Assembly: GCA_013298945.1 (NCBI GenBank)
Contig: JAAFJR010000011.1
Coordinates: 1 to 64,000 of the forward strand
Origin: Polaromonas sp.
Lineage (GTDB): Bacteria > Pseudomonadota > Gammaproteobacteria > Burkholderiales > Burkholderiaceae_C
Reading direction: 5' to 3'
Length of the DNA: 64,000 nucleotides
Shown: positions 32,162 to 42,152 of the stretch, piece by piece
How the letters are laid out: every line of letters begins with the position of its first letter
Numbering within the stretch: position 1 is the first letter of the stretch
Notes under the pieces: model-generated
The model's input: only the letters and a program-made list of their open reading frames with translations
Databases searched by the model: none
Told to the model about the DNA's origin: nothing
Position numbers and translations under genes: made by a program

Positions 32162-32800
32162 TTACAGCAACTGCGCAAAACTTGCTTCCAAATACTCGCT
32201 CGGCAAGCGTTTAAAGCCCGAACGGGTGAAGCGTTGTAGTCGGCCGACGACGAAAGCGGTTAGGACTGACGCTTTGACTTGGGCGTCCACCGTTGGTGTG
32301 GCTGAGTTTTGCGCTTCAGCGGCAGCGCGCAGGCTTTGTTTCAGACTTGACTCAAACTTATCAAAAAACTGGTTCATGCGCTGCTGCAGGCGGTCGTTTT
32401 CAAACACCAAGGCATCTCCCACCATCACACGCGCCATGCCGGGGTTTTTCTCGGCAAACTGCAGGGTCAAAGCAAGAATTCTGACCACTTGCGCTTGTGG
32501 ATTCGGTTCGCGTTCGGTGACTTGGTTGATCAGGCTGAACACGGTTTGCTCGATGAACTCGATCAGCGCCTCAAACATTTGCGCTTTACTTGCGAAATGG
32601 CGGTACAAAGCGGCCTCAGACACATCTAAACGGGTGGCTAGCGATGCGGTGGTGATGCGCTCTGTGCCGGTGCCTTCTAGCATGGTTGCTAATGCTTCTA
32701 AGATTTGGACGCGACGCTCGCCGGGTTTAGGGCGTTTACGGACAGGTTCAGTAGTTTGCGCGTCAACATTGTTCTCTGTGGCTTGCATGTTGTCAGTCAT
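32162..32800 (-). CDS. slmA: SlmA-like nucleoid occlusion factor (TetR family)
   Basis: 212 residues. N-terminal TetR helix-turn-helix (RVQILEALATMLEG, ITTASLATRLDVSEAALYRHFASK) and a C-terminal helical region with FALVIG-like VMVGDALVFENDRLQQRMNQF, characteristic of SlmA/Ttk. SlmA binds chromosomal sites and blocks FtsZ assembly over the nucleoid. Start at the ATG at 32800 (MTDNMQATENN); the longer frame adds 18 residues without support. Confidence 0.88.
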   Translation of the reverse strand: MTDNMQATENNVDAQTTEPVRKRPKPGERRVQILEALATMLEGTGTERITTASLATRLDVSEAALYRHFASKAQMFEALIEFIEQTVFSLINQVTEREPNPQAQVVRILALTLQFAEKNPGMARVMVGDALVFENDRLQQRMNQFFDKFESSLKQSLRAAAEAQNSATPTVDAQVKASVLTAFVVGRLQRFTRSGFKRLPSEYLEASFAQLL

Positions 32801-32960
32801 GATATTTCTTAGGTAGTTATTGTTTTGATTCTCGCACAGCCTTTGGGGCCTCAAAGGAAGGTGTCATTGCTCGATTTTTTCATGTTTTTAGTCAATTATT
32901 TTAAAAATAAAATTCTGTAGGCGTTCGCAGGTATTCCAAATCGATTTCATCTGCGTTATG

Positions 32961-32983
32961 GTGACACAAGTGACTGTCGTCAC
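32961..32983 (+). promoter_or_regulatory. Inverted repeat just before the AAA+ ATPase gene
   Basis: GTGAC and GTCAC arms around a 13-base centre, ending two bases before the GGAGGA ribosome-binding site. Could be an operator or an mRNA hairpin controlling initiation; no regulator is suggested. Confidence 0.35.
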
Positions 32984-32998
32984 GGGAGGATATTTTCC

Positions 32999-35374
32999 AT
33001 GCGTACTGTTAATAAGCGTTTAGTGGGTGAAAAGTCTTTGGGTGATACTTCAAGCGTAGCTTCAAGTGTTGCTTTAGATGGCGTTTTGGACCAAATGTTA
33101 CTCTCCCCCGGTCTGAAAGACGCACCGGTGATGGACTTGATGTGTTCGCACTTCGTACTGACTTTGGCCACTAAGCAAGGCCCCAAATTCAATGTGCGCC
33201 GCGATTTAAACAGCTTGCTGGCGTTGACTGGCCGTCACATGGTTTGGCCAACCCATGTGTTTAATAAAATACGTGCTTTTTTGAACATCCGCTGCAAAGA
33301 CAACGAGATTTGGCGCGGCCATGAGGCGCTGAGTAACCCTGAGTTTTTAGAGCGCCATGGCATTTGGCGTGGCCCATACGAAGAGGGCACCATGTATTTT
33401 TACCTCGACGAGTTTGCCAAAGACCAACCCAAAGAGCTGCTTTCTGTCCTTGCTATTACTGGCGAATGGTTAACCCATGCCCTTAAAAAGCAAAGCACCC
33501 TGATCGAGAAAAACATCTCCGCTTTGAGCAACTTGCTGCAACTCAACAAAGCCGAACGCGCCTTGTTGCTGTATGGCACGATGGCGCGCTACCAGCGTGA
33601 TTTGCGCAGTATTTTGGTGGAATTCAAAGTGGCAAATGCGCCAGAAGCCTTCGCTGCGATAGCCGAAGTCGCTGGCGTTACCCCCAATGAAATTGGTGAA
33701 GCCTTACGCGCAGGCTCGCGCTTGGAGCGCATCGGCTTGGTGGAAAACTTGATTTCCGAGCACAGCATCACCGACTTGTCTGATTTGATGAAAGTCAGCG
33801 AAAAGCTGCCACCCGTGTTGATGCGCGAATACCGCGATCAAAACGAACTGATGGCGGTGTTTACCAAGCCAGCCAGTAAATCTGCGCTGAATCTGAACGA
33901 TTTTTCTTTTGTACAAGAAGATACCCAAGTGCTGTGCGCCTTGATTAAAAACGCCGTTGAGCGCAAAGAGCTGGGCGTGAACGTGCTACTCTACGGCCCA
34001 CCGGGTACGGGTAAAACCGAGCTAGCTAAGGTCGTGGCGCAGTCGTCAGGGTTGGATTTGTACGAGGTGGAATACGCGGATCGCGACGGTAATTCTCTGA
34101 GTGGTCGCGACCGCTACCGCTCGCTGCAAATTGCACAAAGCTTCCTCAAAGGTAGCCCACAAGTCGCGCTGATGTTTGACGAAGTGGAAGACGTTTTCCC
34201 CGCCGTCAGCATGGACGCCGCCAATTTAATGGCGCGGCAAGAGCAAATGGCGTATCCAAGTTCGTCTAACCAAAGCATCAACGGCAAAGCCTGGGTGAAC
34301 CAAATTTTGGAAACCAACCCTGTGCCGACGATTTGGGTGACCAACCGCATCGAGCAAATCGACCCGGCTTTTCGCCGCCGTTTTGCCTACCATTTAGAGC
34401 TGAAGTCGCCACCGCCGGGCGCGCGAGAACAGTTGGTACGCAAAACGCTGGAGGGTGTAGATATCAGCGCCGAATTTGTAGCGAAGTTGACCGAGCGCAA
34501 AGGACTAACGCCCGCGCAAATCCGCACGGCCGTGCGTTTTGCCGGCTTGGCCACGTCTGAACACATGGGTTTAGAAACCTTGATTGAGCGCCAGCTCAAA
34601 AATGCCGATGCCGCATTGGGCACAAAAATCGATGGCGACAAGAGCCGCCCCACTGTCACCAGTTACAACTTAGACATGCTGAACGTGGAAACACGCTTTG
34701 AAATCCCCCGCATCGTCAAAGCCCTGAAAGACCGTGGACACGGCACACTGTGCTTTTACGGCGCACCCGGTACGGGTAAAACCGCTTTGGGTGAGCACAT
34801 CGCCAAAGCGCTGGAAAAACCGCTCATCATCAAACAAGCCAGCGATTTGATGAGCAAGTTCGTCGGTGAGACCGAGCAAAACATGGCAGCCATGTTCAAA
34901 GAAGCTGAGGCTGAAGGTGCCGTGTTGCTGTTGGACGAGGCCGACAGCTACTTGCAAGACCGCCGTGGCGCACAGCGCAGCTACGAGGTGACGGAAGTCA
35001 ACGAAATGCTGCAAAACATGGAGCGTTTCAAAGGCATCTTCATCTGCACCACCAATTTGCTAGACCGCATCGACCAAGCCGCGCTGCGCCGCTTCACGTT
35101 CAAAATCAAGTTCAAACCGCTCACCGCTGAACAGCGCGAAACCATGTTTGTGACGGAAGCTTTGGCAGGTGAAGCTGCTCGAATGGACGATCAGCTCAAA
35201 GCACGTTTGGCAAAACTAGAAGTACTCTGCCCAGGTGATTTTGCAGCGGTAAAACGGCAAATCGACATCTTGGGCGAAGGCTTCACCGCCGACGAGTTCA
35301 TGAGCCAGCTAGAAGCCGAGCACCGCATCAAGCCTGAAGTACGTGAATCGCGTGGGATGGGTTTTTTGCAGTAA
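32999..35374 (+). CDS. Tandem-AAA+ ATPase of unknown function
   Basis: 791 residues. The first 300 or so are helical with no recognised domain. Two AAA+ modules follow: module 1 with Walker A GPPGTGKT at about 333 and Walker B VALMFDEVED, module 2 with GAPGTGKT at about 588 and VLLLDEADS, each with a downstream arginine cluster (AFRRRF, ALRRF). Module 2 resembles CDC48/FtsH-type AAA domains (SDLMSKFVGETEQNM). No protease, transposase or membrane segment is attached. Strong GGAGGA site; monocistronic. It probably remodels a protein substrate, but no partner gene is adjacent. Confidence 0.85.
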   Translation: MRTVNKRLVGEKSLGDTSSVASSVALDGVLDQMLLSPGLKDAPVMDLMCSHFVLTLATKQGPKFNVRRDLNSLLALTGRHMVWPTHVFNKIRAFLNIRCKDNEIWRGHEALSNPEFLERHGIWRGPYEEGTMYFYLDEFAKDQPKELLSVLAITGEWLTHALKKQSTLIEKNISALSNLLQLNKAERALLLYGTMARYQRDLRSILVEFKVANAPEAFAAIAEVAGVTPNEIGEALRAGSRLERIGLVENLISEHSITDLSDLMKVSEKLPPVLMREYRDQNELMAVFTKPASKSALNLNDFSFVQEDTQVLCALIKNAVERKELGVNVLLYGPPGTGKTELAKVVAQSSGLDLYEVEYADRDGNSLSGRDRYRSLQIAQSFLKGSPQVALMFDEVEDVFPAVSMDAANLMARQEQMAYPSSSNQSINGKAWVNQILETNPVPTIWVTNRIEQIDPAFRRRFAYHLELKSPPPGAREQLVRKTLEGVDISAEFVAKLTERKGLTPAQIRTAVRFAGLATSEHMGLETLIERQLKNADAALGTKIDGDKSRPTVTSYNLDMLNVETRFEIPRIVKALKDRGHGTLCFYGAPGTGKTALGEHIAKALEKPLIIKQASDLMSKFVGETEQNMAAMFKEAEAEGAVLLLDEADSYLQDRRGAQRSYEVTEVNEMLQNMERFKGIFICTTNLLDRIDQAALRRFTFKIKFKPLTAEQRETMFVTEALAGEAARMDDQLKARLAKLEVLCPGDFAAVKRQIDILGEGFTADEFMSQLEAEHRIKPEVRESRGMGFLQ

Positions 35375-35404
35375 TAGTGGTTAAAATTGCAGCAAATATG
35401 CCTG

Positions 35405-35447
35405 TAGCCGGCGTATTTGTTGACTAAACAGCTATAAATAATATAGC
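35405..35447 (+). repeat. Interspersed palindromic repeat, copy 11 (intergenic, first of an inverted pair)
   Basis: Forward orientation: TAGCCGGCGTATTTGTTG, ACTAAACAGC, then TATAAATAATATAGC. It runs directly into a second copy in the opposite orientation, sharing the arm. Confidence 0.88.
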
Positions 35448-35473
35448 TGTTCAGGCATGTAATTCGTTAGCTA
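35434..35473 (-). repeat. Interspersed palindromic repeat, copy 12 (opposite orientation, overlaps the recQ stop)
   Basis: AATATAGCTGTTCAGGCA, then TGTAATTCGTTAGCTA; the CGGCTA end is degenerate and contains the recQ stop codon (complement of 35467-35469). Pairing of copies 11 and 12 gives a long palindromic structure between convergent genes. Confidence 0.7.
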
Positions 35474-37338
35474 CGCACAGCCCTAAGCACCTCATCACCA
35501 TAAGCTGTGAGCTTTTTCGCACCCATGCCGCTGATGCCGTCTAAATCACTCAATTGCTGTGGGTCGCGCTGGGCGATGGCTATCAAGGTGGCGTCGTGGA
35601 AGATGACGTAGGCGGGTAGATTGTGTTCGCGGGCGACTTCAGCACGCCAAGCTTTGAGGGCTGCAAAGCGGCGTTCGCCTGCGGCGTCTAGTGAAGCATT
35701 GGCAGTTTTAATTGCTGAAGTTGTGCTGCGTTTGGCTTTACTGCCCCTGGCGCTTGCAACTTCAGTTTCACGCAACATCACTTGGGTTTCGCCTTTGAGC
35801 ACTTCGCGAGACGCGGCGTTGAGTTGTAAGGTGTTGAATGCAGCGGCGTTGATGCTCAAAGCGCCATTGGCAATCAGTTGACGCAAGACGCTTCGCAGCT
35901 GCGTTTCATTCAACGTTGCGCCTATGCCAAAGGTGCTGATGGATTCGTGGCCAAATTGCGTTACTTTTTCCGTCTTTTTTCCCCGCAAAATGTCCATGAT
36001 GTGACCCGCACCAAAGCTGATACCACTGTGCTGTTGCACTCGGTAAATGGTGCTGAGGAGCTTGCGTGCCGCGTCGGTGCCGTCCCACAAATTTGGCGGA
36101 TTCAAGCAGTTGTCGCAATTGCTACACACATATTTGCCTTGTGCGTTGAGGGCAAGTTCTTCACCAAAGTAGGTCAGCAAACGGCCGCGTCGGCAGTCGG
36201 TGTTTTCTGCCAACGCCAGCAATGCGTCCAACTTACTTCTCATGACGTTTTTGAAGTCTTCCCCCGCTGGGCTTTCGTCGATCATGCGGCGCTGGTTCAC
36301 CACGTCTTGCAGGCCGTAGCTCATCCACGCGTTGGCGGGTGCGCCGTCGCGGCCTGCACGACCCGTTTCTTGGTAGTAGGCTTCGATGTTTTTGGGCATG
36401 TCGATGTGCGCTACAAAGCGCACATCAGGTTTGTCAATGCCCATGCCAAAAGCGATGGTGGCAACCATGACCAAACCGTCTTCACGTAGAAACCGGTCTT
36501 GGTTGGCTTGCCGCACGCCTGCGTCTAGGCCAGCGTGGTATGGCAAAGCGGGTATGCCTTCGTCGCACAAGGTTTGCGTAATATCTTCGACTTTTTTGCG
36601 CGATTGGCAGTAAACAATTCCGGCGTCGCCTTCGTGCTCGTTGCGAATAAAGCGCAGCAGTTGTTGGGTCGGGTCTTTCTTTTCAACCAAGCGGTAGCGG
36701 ATGTTAGGGCGGTCAAAGCTGCTGACGAATTGGGCTGCATCTTGCAGTTGCAAGCGCTCTATCATGTCGTCGCGTGTCAAATCGTCGGCGGTTGCGGTCA
36801 AGGCGACGCGCGGGACAGATGCAAAGCGCTCGTGCAAGACGGTCAAGGCGCGATATTCTGGCCTGAAATCATGCCCCCACTGGCTCACGCAGTGGGCTTC
36901 ATCGATGGCAAATAAGCTCAACAAACCGCGCTCGTATAACGAATCTAGTTGCGCTAAAAACCGTGGATTGGTCACGCGCTCAGGCGCTGCGTACAGCATG
37001 GTGATGCTGCCGTTCAGTAGGCGTTTCTCTAGCGCGTAACTGGCCTCAGAAGATAGGCTGGAGTTCAGGTAAGCGGCATCGACACCGGCTTCTAAAAGTG
37101 CGCCGACTTGGTCGTGCATGAGCGCAATCAAAGGTGAAATCACAATCGTCACGCCATGCCCAGCTTGTTGCCGTGCTAGGGCTGGAATTTGATAGCAAAG
37201 TGATTTTCCGCCGCCCGTAGGCATCAACACCAGTGCATCGCCGCCGCCGCTCACGTGGTTGATGATGGCTTCTTGGGGGCCTCTGAACTCGGTGTAGCCA
37301 AAGATGTCGTTTAACAGTTGTCTGGGCAAAGTGGGCAT
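35467..37338 (-). CDS. recQ: ATP-dependent DNA helicase RecQ
   Basis: 623 residues, complete RecQ architecture: Walker A PTGGGKSLCYQIPA, DEAH box in FAIDEAHCVSQWGHDFR, helicase C domain (QETGRAGRDG), zinc-binding RQC cysteines (CSNCDNC) and a C-terminal HRDC domain (LSDLDGISGMGAKKL). 3'-5' helicase in recombination and repair. A linker of about 40 residues rich in Ser/Lys/Arg precedes HRDC. Convergent with the AAA+ ATPase gene; its stop codon lies in a repeat copy. Confidence 0.97.
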   Translation of the reverse strand: MPTLPRQLLNDIFGYTEFRGPQEAIINHVSGGGDALVLMPTGGGKSLCYQIPALARQQAGHGVTIVISPLIALMHDQVGALLEAGVDAAYLNSSLSSEASYALEKRLLNGSITMLYAAPERVTNPRFLAQLDSLYERGLLSLFAIDEAHCVSQWGHDFRPEYRALTVLHERFASVPRVALTATADDLTRDDMIERLQLQDAAQFVSSFDRPNIRYRLVEKKDPTQQLLRFIRNEHEGDAGIVYCQSRKKVEDITQTLCDEGIPALPYHAGLDAGVRQANQDRFLREDGLVMVATIAFGMGIDKPDVRFVAHIDMPKNIEAYYQETGRAGRDGAPANAWMSYGLQDVVNQRRMIDESPAGEDFKNVMRSKLDALLALAENTDCRRGRLLTYFGEELALNAQGKYVCSNCDNCLNPPNLWDGTDAARKLLSTIYRVQQHSGISFGAGHIMDILRGKKTEKVTQFGHESISTFGIGATLNETQLRSVLRQLIANGALSINAAAFNTLQLNAASREVLKGETQVMLRETEVASARGSKAKRSTTSAIKTANASLDAAGERRFAALKAWRAEVAREHNLPAYVIFHDATLIAIAQRDPQQLSDLDGISGMGAKKLTAYGDEVLRAVRS

Positions 37339-37486
37339 TCAGGGTGCTAAAAGAGTCGATTTAGCGAAAATTGGGAGGAAAAATTGAAAGTATGTAAGAA
37401 AATACAGTCCTTATTGTCGCAAGTTTTTAGTCCTTTTGAAGTTCAGCTAGAAGTCTTTCTACAATGGATAGTTATACGGATATTTT

Positions 37487-38524
37487 ATGAAACCAATTAT
37501 TTACACCCGTGGCCAGCAGTTGCCCGACATATTAGCCAAAAGCATTGCTATTTTGGATGGTGCCATGGGCACCATGATTCAACGATTTAAGCTGAATGAA
37601 GCGCAGTATCGCGGTGAACGCTTTGCCGATTTTCACAAAGACATCAAGGGTAACAACGAGTTATTGTCCTTGACGCGTCCGGATGTCATCAGCGATATTC
37701 ACGAAAAATACCTCGCTGCTGGGGCAGATTTGATCGAAACGAACACCTTTGGCGCTACAACAATAGCACAAGAAGACTACGATATGGCGCATTTGGCACG
37801 TGAAATGAACCTTGAATCCGCCAAGCTAGCGCGTGTTGCTTGCGACAAATATTCAACGGTTGATAAACCCCGTTTTGTAGCGGGCGCACTGGGTCCTACG
37901 CCTAAAACCGCAAGTATCAGCCCAGATGTGAACGATCCGGGTGCTAGAAATGTCACTTTTGAAGCCCTGCGCGCCGCTTACTACGAGCAAGTCGAGGCAT
38001 TGGTTGAGGGCGGCAGCGATGTGCTGCTGGTGGAAACTATTTTCGATACGTTGAACGCAAAAGCGGCCTTATTTGCTATTGACGAGTATTTTGAGAATTC
38101 GGGCGAACGCTTGCCACTCATCATCAGTGGCACGGTAACGGATGCTTCTGGGCGTATTTTGAGCGGTCAAACGGTAACAGCTTTTTGGCACAGCGTTCGG
38201 CATGCTAGGCCGTTGGCTGTGGGGCTGAACTGTGCGCTGGGTGCTGCTTTGATGCGGCCTTATGTGCAGGAATTGCATCGTACGGCGACGGACACGTACA
38301 TTAGCTGCTATCCCAATGCGGGTTTGCCTAATCCCATGAGCGATACTGGTTTTGATGAGACGCCTGATGTGACGTCACGCTTGGTACGAGAGTTTGCTGA
38401 GGAAGGCTTGGTGAATATCGTGGGTGGTTGCTGTGGCACGACGCCAGAGCATATTCACGCGATTCAGCAGGCGGTTCAAAGCTCGCCTATTCGCAAATTG
38501 AACACAGCCAACTTTCATGCGTAG
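37487..38524 (+). CDS. metH: Homocysteine S-methyltransferase part of a split MetH
   Basis: 345 residues. Corresponds to the N-terminal module of cobalamin-dependent methionine synthase only: [36 protein letters not shown] and [11 protein letters not shown], which carry the zinc-binding cysteines. The pterin-binding, B12-binding and reactivation modules are absent and the frame stops cleanly. Split metH genes are usual in Burkholderiales, but the partner gene normally lies next door; here maeB follows. No cobalamin riboswitch was recognised upstream. Confidence 0.92.
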   Translation: MKPIIYTRGQQLPDILAKSIAILDGAMGTMIQRFKLNEAQYRGERFADFHKDIKGNNELLSLTRPDVISDIHEKYLAAGADLIETNTFGATTIAQEDYDMAHLAREMNLESAKLARVACDKYSTVDKPRFVAGALGPTPKTASISPDVNDPGARNVTFEALRAAYYEQVEALVEGGSDVLLVETIFDTLNAKAALFAIDEYFENSGERLPLIISGTVTDASGRILSGQTVTAFWHSVRHARPLAVGLNCALGAALMRPYVQELHRTATDTYISCYPNAGLPNPMSDTGFDETPDVTSRLVREFAEEGLVNIVGGCCGTTPEHIHAIQQAVQSSPIRKLNTANFHA

Positions 38525-38642
38525 AGAAAATGCCTAGGGTTTGCAATGAGCTTATGCCTGTAAGCTTGGCGTTAGAATAAGCTCTCTATTTTTTTATCTT
38601 CTACTCGCTGAGTCATACGAAGAGCTTTATCGGAGTCAGTAA

Positions 38643-40985
38643 ATGCAGTCTAAAGAACCCATGAACAGCGACCAAAAACGTGACGAAATGCGCCGCGCAG
38701 CGCTTGAATATCACCAGCACCCTATCCCTGGCAAAATCTCCATCGCTGCGACCAAGCAAATGGTCAACCAGCATGATTTGGCGCTGGCTTACTCGCCAGG
38801 CGTGGCGTTTCCTTGTGAGGAAATTGTCAAAGACCCCAACAATGCTTTCAAATACACGGCGCGTGGTAATTTGGTAGCTGTTATTACCAACGGTACTGCG
38901 GTGCTGGGCTTGGGTGATATTGGTCCATTGGCGTCCAAACCCGTGATGGAAGGCAAAGGCGTTTTGTTTAAAAAGTTCGCTGGCATTGATGTTTTTGACA
39001 TCGAAATCGACGAAAAAAAGGATTTAGACAAGCTGGTTGACATCATTGCGTCTCTTGAGCCGACATTTGGCGGCATCAATTTAGAAGACATCAAAGCGCC
39101 AGATTGCTTTTATGTCGAGCGCAAATTACGCGAACGCATGAAAATTCCAGTCTTTCACGACGACCAGCATGGCACAGCGATTTGCGTGGGCGCTGCGATT
39201 TTGAACGGCTTGAAAGTTGTTGGCAAAGACCCTAAAACAGTCAAACTAGTAACTTCCGGCGCGGGCGCGGCTGCTTTGGCTTGCTTGGGCTTGCTGGTTA
39301 AATTGGGCATTCCAAAAGAGAATATTTTTGTCACCGACTTGGCCGGCGTGGTTTATGAAGGACGCACTGAGTTGATGGACGAAGACAAAATTGGCTACGC
39401 CCAAAAAACGCCGCATCGCACTTTGGCAGAAGTTATTGCGGGGGCAGACGTTTTCTTGGGTTTGTCCGCAGGCGGCGTTTTGAAGCAAGACATGGTGAAA
39501 AGCATGGCTGCAAAACCGGTCATTTTTGCATTGGCGAATCCTAATCCTGAAATCACACCTGAAGATGTCAGAGCCGTTCGCGACGATGCCGTCATCGCAA
39601 CAGGCCGCAGCGATTACCCCAACCAAGTTAACAACGTTTTGTGCTTCCCATACATTTTCCGTGGTGCATTAGACGCGGGTGCGTCGACCATCACCATCGA
39701 GATGGAAATCGCAGCTGTGCATGCGATTGCAGAATTGGCGCAAGCCGAGCAAAGCGAAGTGGTGGCTGCCGCATATGTAGGCGAGCAATTGGCATTTGGT
39801 CCTGAATATTTGATTCCCAAGCCTTTTGATCCACGTTTGATGATGAAAATTGCGCCAGCAGTTGCTAAGGCTGCGGCAGATTCTGGCGTTGCATTGCGTC
39901 CAATCAAAGACATGGCTGCTTACATAGAGAAGCTACAAGCCTTTGTTTATGCGTCTGGCACGACCATGAAGCCGATTTTTATGGCAGCAAAAGCGGCTAA
40001 AAATAAGCGTGTCGCTTACGCTGAAGGCGAAGAAGAGCGCGTCTTACGTGCTTGCCAAATTGTGGTGGACGAAGGTTTGGCACGCCCAACCTTGATTGGC
40101 CGCCCAGCCATCATTGCCCAGCGTATCGAAAAATTCGGCTTGCGGCTCAAAGAAGAGCTTGATTACGATATCGTTAACGTCGAGCAAGATGGCCGATATC
40201 GCGATTTTTGGCAAACTTACCATCGCATGACCGAGCGTCAAGGCGTCACGGTTCAATTGGCGAAAATTGAAATGCGCCGTCGTCTGACCTTGATTGGTGC
40301 GATGTTGCTACATAAAGGTGATGTAGATGGTTTGATTTGCGGCACATGGGGAACCACAGCTACGCACTTGCAGTACATTGATCAAGTTATCGGTAAACGT
40401 GCAGGTGGTAGCCCAAGTACAGAGCAAGATGTTCAAATCTATGCTTGTATGAATGGCTTGATGTTGCCAAATCGACAGTTGTTTTTGGTCGATACCCACG
40501 TTAATTACGACCCAACTCCCGAAGAGTTGTGCGAAATTACCGTCATGGCGGCGGAAGAAATGATGCGTTTTGGTATCAAACCAAATGTCGCTTTGCTTAG
40601 TCACTCCAATTTTGGCAGCAGTAACCAGCCAACAGCTGTAAAAATGCGTAAAACTTTGGAGTTGTTGAAAATTCAAGCACCTTGGCTTAAAGTTGACGGA
40701 GAAATGCACGGCGATGTGGCGCTTGATGAGCAAATGCGTGCTGCTGTGATGCCAAACAGCGCATTGGTTGGTGAAGCTAATTTGCTGGTCTTCCCAAACA
40801 TTGATTCAGCAAATATCGCATATAACCTGCTCAAAACTGCCGCTGGCGGTAATATAGCGATTGGACCAGTGTTGCTAGGTGCTAACAAGCCAGTGCATAT
40901 TTTGACGGCAAGCACCACTGTGCGTCGGATTGTGAATATGACAGCTTTAACCGTGGCTGATGCTAATGCTGCGAGAGCGAACTAG
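38643..40985 (+). CDS. maeB: NADP-dependent malic enzyme
   Basis: 780 residues: N-terminal malic enzyme domains ([53 protein letters not shown]) fused to a C-terminal phosphotransacetylase-like domain (about 440-780), the standard long MaeB. Decarboxylates malate to pyruvate with NADPH formation; the C-terminal part is regulatory rather than catalytic in characterised members. GGAG eight bases before the ATG. Probably monocistronic. Confidence 0.96.
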   Translation: MQSKEPMNSDQKRDEMRRAALEYHQHPIPGKISIAATKQMVNQHDLALAYSPGVAFPCEEIVKDPNNAFKYTARGNLVAVITNGTAVLGLGDIGPLASKPVMEGKGVLFKKFAGIDVFDIEIDEKKDLDKLVDIIASLEPTFGGINLEDIKAPDCFYVERKLRERMKIPVFHDDQHGTAICVGAAILNGLKVVGKDPKTVKLVTSGAGAAALACLGLLVKLGIPKENIFVTDLAGVVYEGRTELMDEDKIGYAQKTPHRTLAEVIAGADVFLGLSAGGVLKQDMVKSMAAKPVIFALANPNPEITPEDVRAVRDDAVIATGRSDYPNQVNNVLCFPYIFRGALDAGASTITIEMEIAAVHAIAELAQAEQSEVVAAAYVGEQLAFGPEYLIPKPFDPRLMMKIAPAVAKAAADSGVALRPIKDMAAYIEKLQAFVYASGTTMKPIFMAAKAAKNKRVAYAEGEEERVLRACQIVVDEGLARPTLIGRPAIIAQRIEKFGLRLKEELDYDIVNVEQDGRYRDFWQTYHRMTERQGVTVQLAKIEMRRRLTLIGAMLLHKGDVDGLICGTWGTTATHLQYIDQVIGKRAGGSPSTEQDVQIYACMNGLMLPNRQLFLVDTHVNYDPTPEELCEITVMAAEEMMRFGIKPNVALLSHSNFGSSNQPTAVKMRKTLELLKIQAPWLKVDGEMHGDVALDEQMRAAVMPNSALVGEANLLVFPNIDSANIAYNLLKTAAGGNIAIGPVLLGANKPVHILTASTTVRRIVNMTALTVADANAARAN

Positions 40986-41020
40986 GCTAGTAAACGGTAA
41001 CTGGTAGAGAGTTCGAGGTC

Positions 41021-41052
41021 GCTTTTTTGTAGGAACTAATCCACAAAAAAGC
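41021..41052. other. Inverted repeat downstream of maeB
   Basis: GCTTTTTTGT and ACAAAAAAGC around AGGAACTAATCC, 35 bases after the maeB stop. The A/T-rich stem is not a classical terminator but is the only structure in this gap and may end the maeB mRNA. Confidence 0.4.
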
Positions 41053-41158
41053 GGCACAATGTCCTATTTGTCTTCGCAATGCCCTTTTCAAGCACGTTAA
41101 TAGAATTACAACACTTGCGTTTTTAGTTGATTTCAACGACACTATCTGACTTGGATGT

Positions 41159-41174
41159 TTTCGGGTAAACCCGA
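41159..41174. promoter_or_regulatory. Palindrome upstream of the RNase gene
   Basis: TTCGGGTAAACCCGAA, a perfect 6-bp inverted repeat with a TAAA centre, 40 bases before the ATG of the secreted RNase. Position suits an operator; no regulator is suggested. Confidence 0.4.
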
Positions 41175-41213
41175 ATGAATAACAAGATGATTTTTAGTGA
41201 GCGGATGTGAACG

Positions 41214-41666
41214 ATGCTGAGAATGCTGTCAAATTGGGCTAAAAACCACGTTTCTGGTGCAAAAAATAGCCTCAAGCGCAGCGTGAGACTTACTTTATCG
41301 CTGTTAGTAGCTGTGATCACTTTTACTGGTGGCTTCAGTTCTGTGCAGGCTAAGGGTTTCTTGCCTGACGATACGATGGCAACAGTTTCGGTAACTCAGT
41401 TACCAAAGCAAGGTCAACAGGTCTACGCATTGATTGGTCAAGGTGGCCCATTTGATTACGAAAAAGATGGTGTGGTTTTTGGAAATCGAGAACAACAGTT
41501 GCCTAAGCACAAACGTGGTTATTACCGTGAATACACAGTAAAAACTTCAGGAGTCCGCAACCGTGGCGCAAAACGCATTGTTTGCGGTGGCCTACAAGTT
41601 CAGTCTCCCGATGTCTGTTACTACACAGAAGATCACTATTCGAGTTTTCGAAAAATTGTTAATTAA
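41214..41666 (+). CDS. Secreted guanyl-specific ribonuclease (barnase/RNase Sa type)
   Basis: 150 residues. N-terminal signal sequence (LTLSLLVAVITFTGG, cleavage near VQA-KGF), then a small RNase domain: ALIGQGGPFDYEKDGVVFGN, REQQLP, GYYREYTV, GAKRIVCGG and the terminal YYTEDHYSSFRKI, with catalytic Glu (REYTV), Arg and His (EDHY) as in RNase Sa and T1-family enzymes. A signal sequence argues for export, for nutrition, competition or toxin delivery. It is followed by its likely inhibitor. Confidence 0.92.
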   Translation: MLRMLSNWAKNHVSGAKNSLKRSVRLTLSLLVAVITFTGGFSSVQAKGFLPDDTMATVSVTQLPKQGQQVYALIGQGGPFDYEKDGVVFGNREQQLPKHKRGYYREYTVKTSGVRNRGAKRIVCGGLQVQSPDVCYYTEDHYSSFRKIVN

Positions 41667-41750
41667 TCCAACGATTAAGACAATTTAGTTCGTTTTTTGG
41701 CCAGACTGTAAGGTTTGGAATTTTTTTTGACTTTTGAAAGAGGAGCGAGG

Positions 41751-42152
41751 ATGGATATGCCACTTCGTACCGTGAGGACCAATATTGTTCAGTCTATTCG
41801 CGCATTTACCGTGAATGACTTGCAGTTGGCCGCACAACAATTGAACCAGCATTTTTTGTATGCTAATTTGTCCAGCGCCCAATCCAAGCAAGACGTGCTT
41901 GATTTGATAGCAGGTCAGTTCACGCTGCCGTCTCATTTTGGCAAGAATTTCGACGCTTTATACGATTGCATCACTGACCCATTGCACAAGTCTGGTCCTC
42001 AACCAGGTTTTATCGTTGTGTTGGAGCACATTCCCGCAAACGTGAAGTTTGACAAAGAAGCCCGCGAGCAATTACTTGATATTTTCCGCGATGCTGCAGA
42101 TTATTGGGGGGACCGGAAGATACCTTTCCGATGCTTCTATTCTTTTCTGTAG
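41751..42152 (+). CDS. Barstar family ribonuclease inhibitor
   Basis: 133 residues from the ATG at 41751, which has GAGG right upstream. Seen: the barstar core SKQDVLDLIAGQFTLPSHFG, KNFDALYDCITD and the terminal IPFRCFYSFL. Cytoplasmic inhibitor that would neutralise the preceding RNase before export; 84 bases separate the genes. Homologues may continue past this point: a second frame (42131-42343) overlaps the end, so a frameshift at the 3' end is possible. Confidence 0.92.
   Translation: MDMPLRTVRTNIVQSIRAFTVNDLQLAAQQLNQHFLYANLSSAQSKQDVLDLIAGQFTLPSHFGKNFDALYDCITDPLHKSGPQPGFIVVLEHIPANVKFDKEAREQLLDIFRDAADYWGDRKIPFRCFYSFL

Noticed and set aside
37340-37486. Cobalamin riboswitch before the metH module
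   Set aside because: No B12 box or typical stem order seen in the gap.
38540-38580. TGCCTGTAAGCTTGGCG, slightly like the interspersed repeat
   Set aside because: Only a short match, no palindromic arm and no core; below what I accept as a copy.
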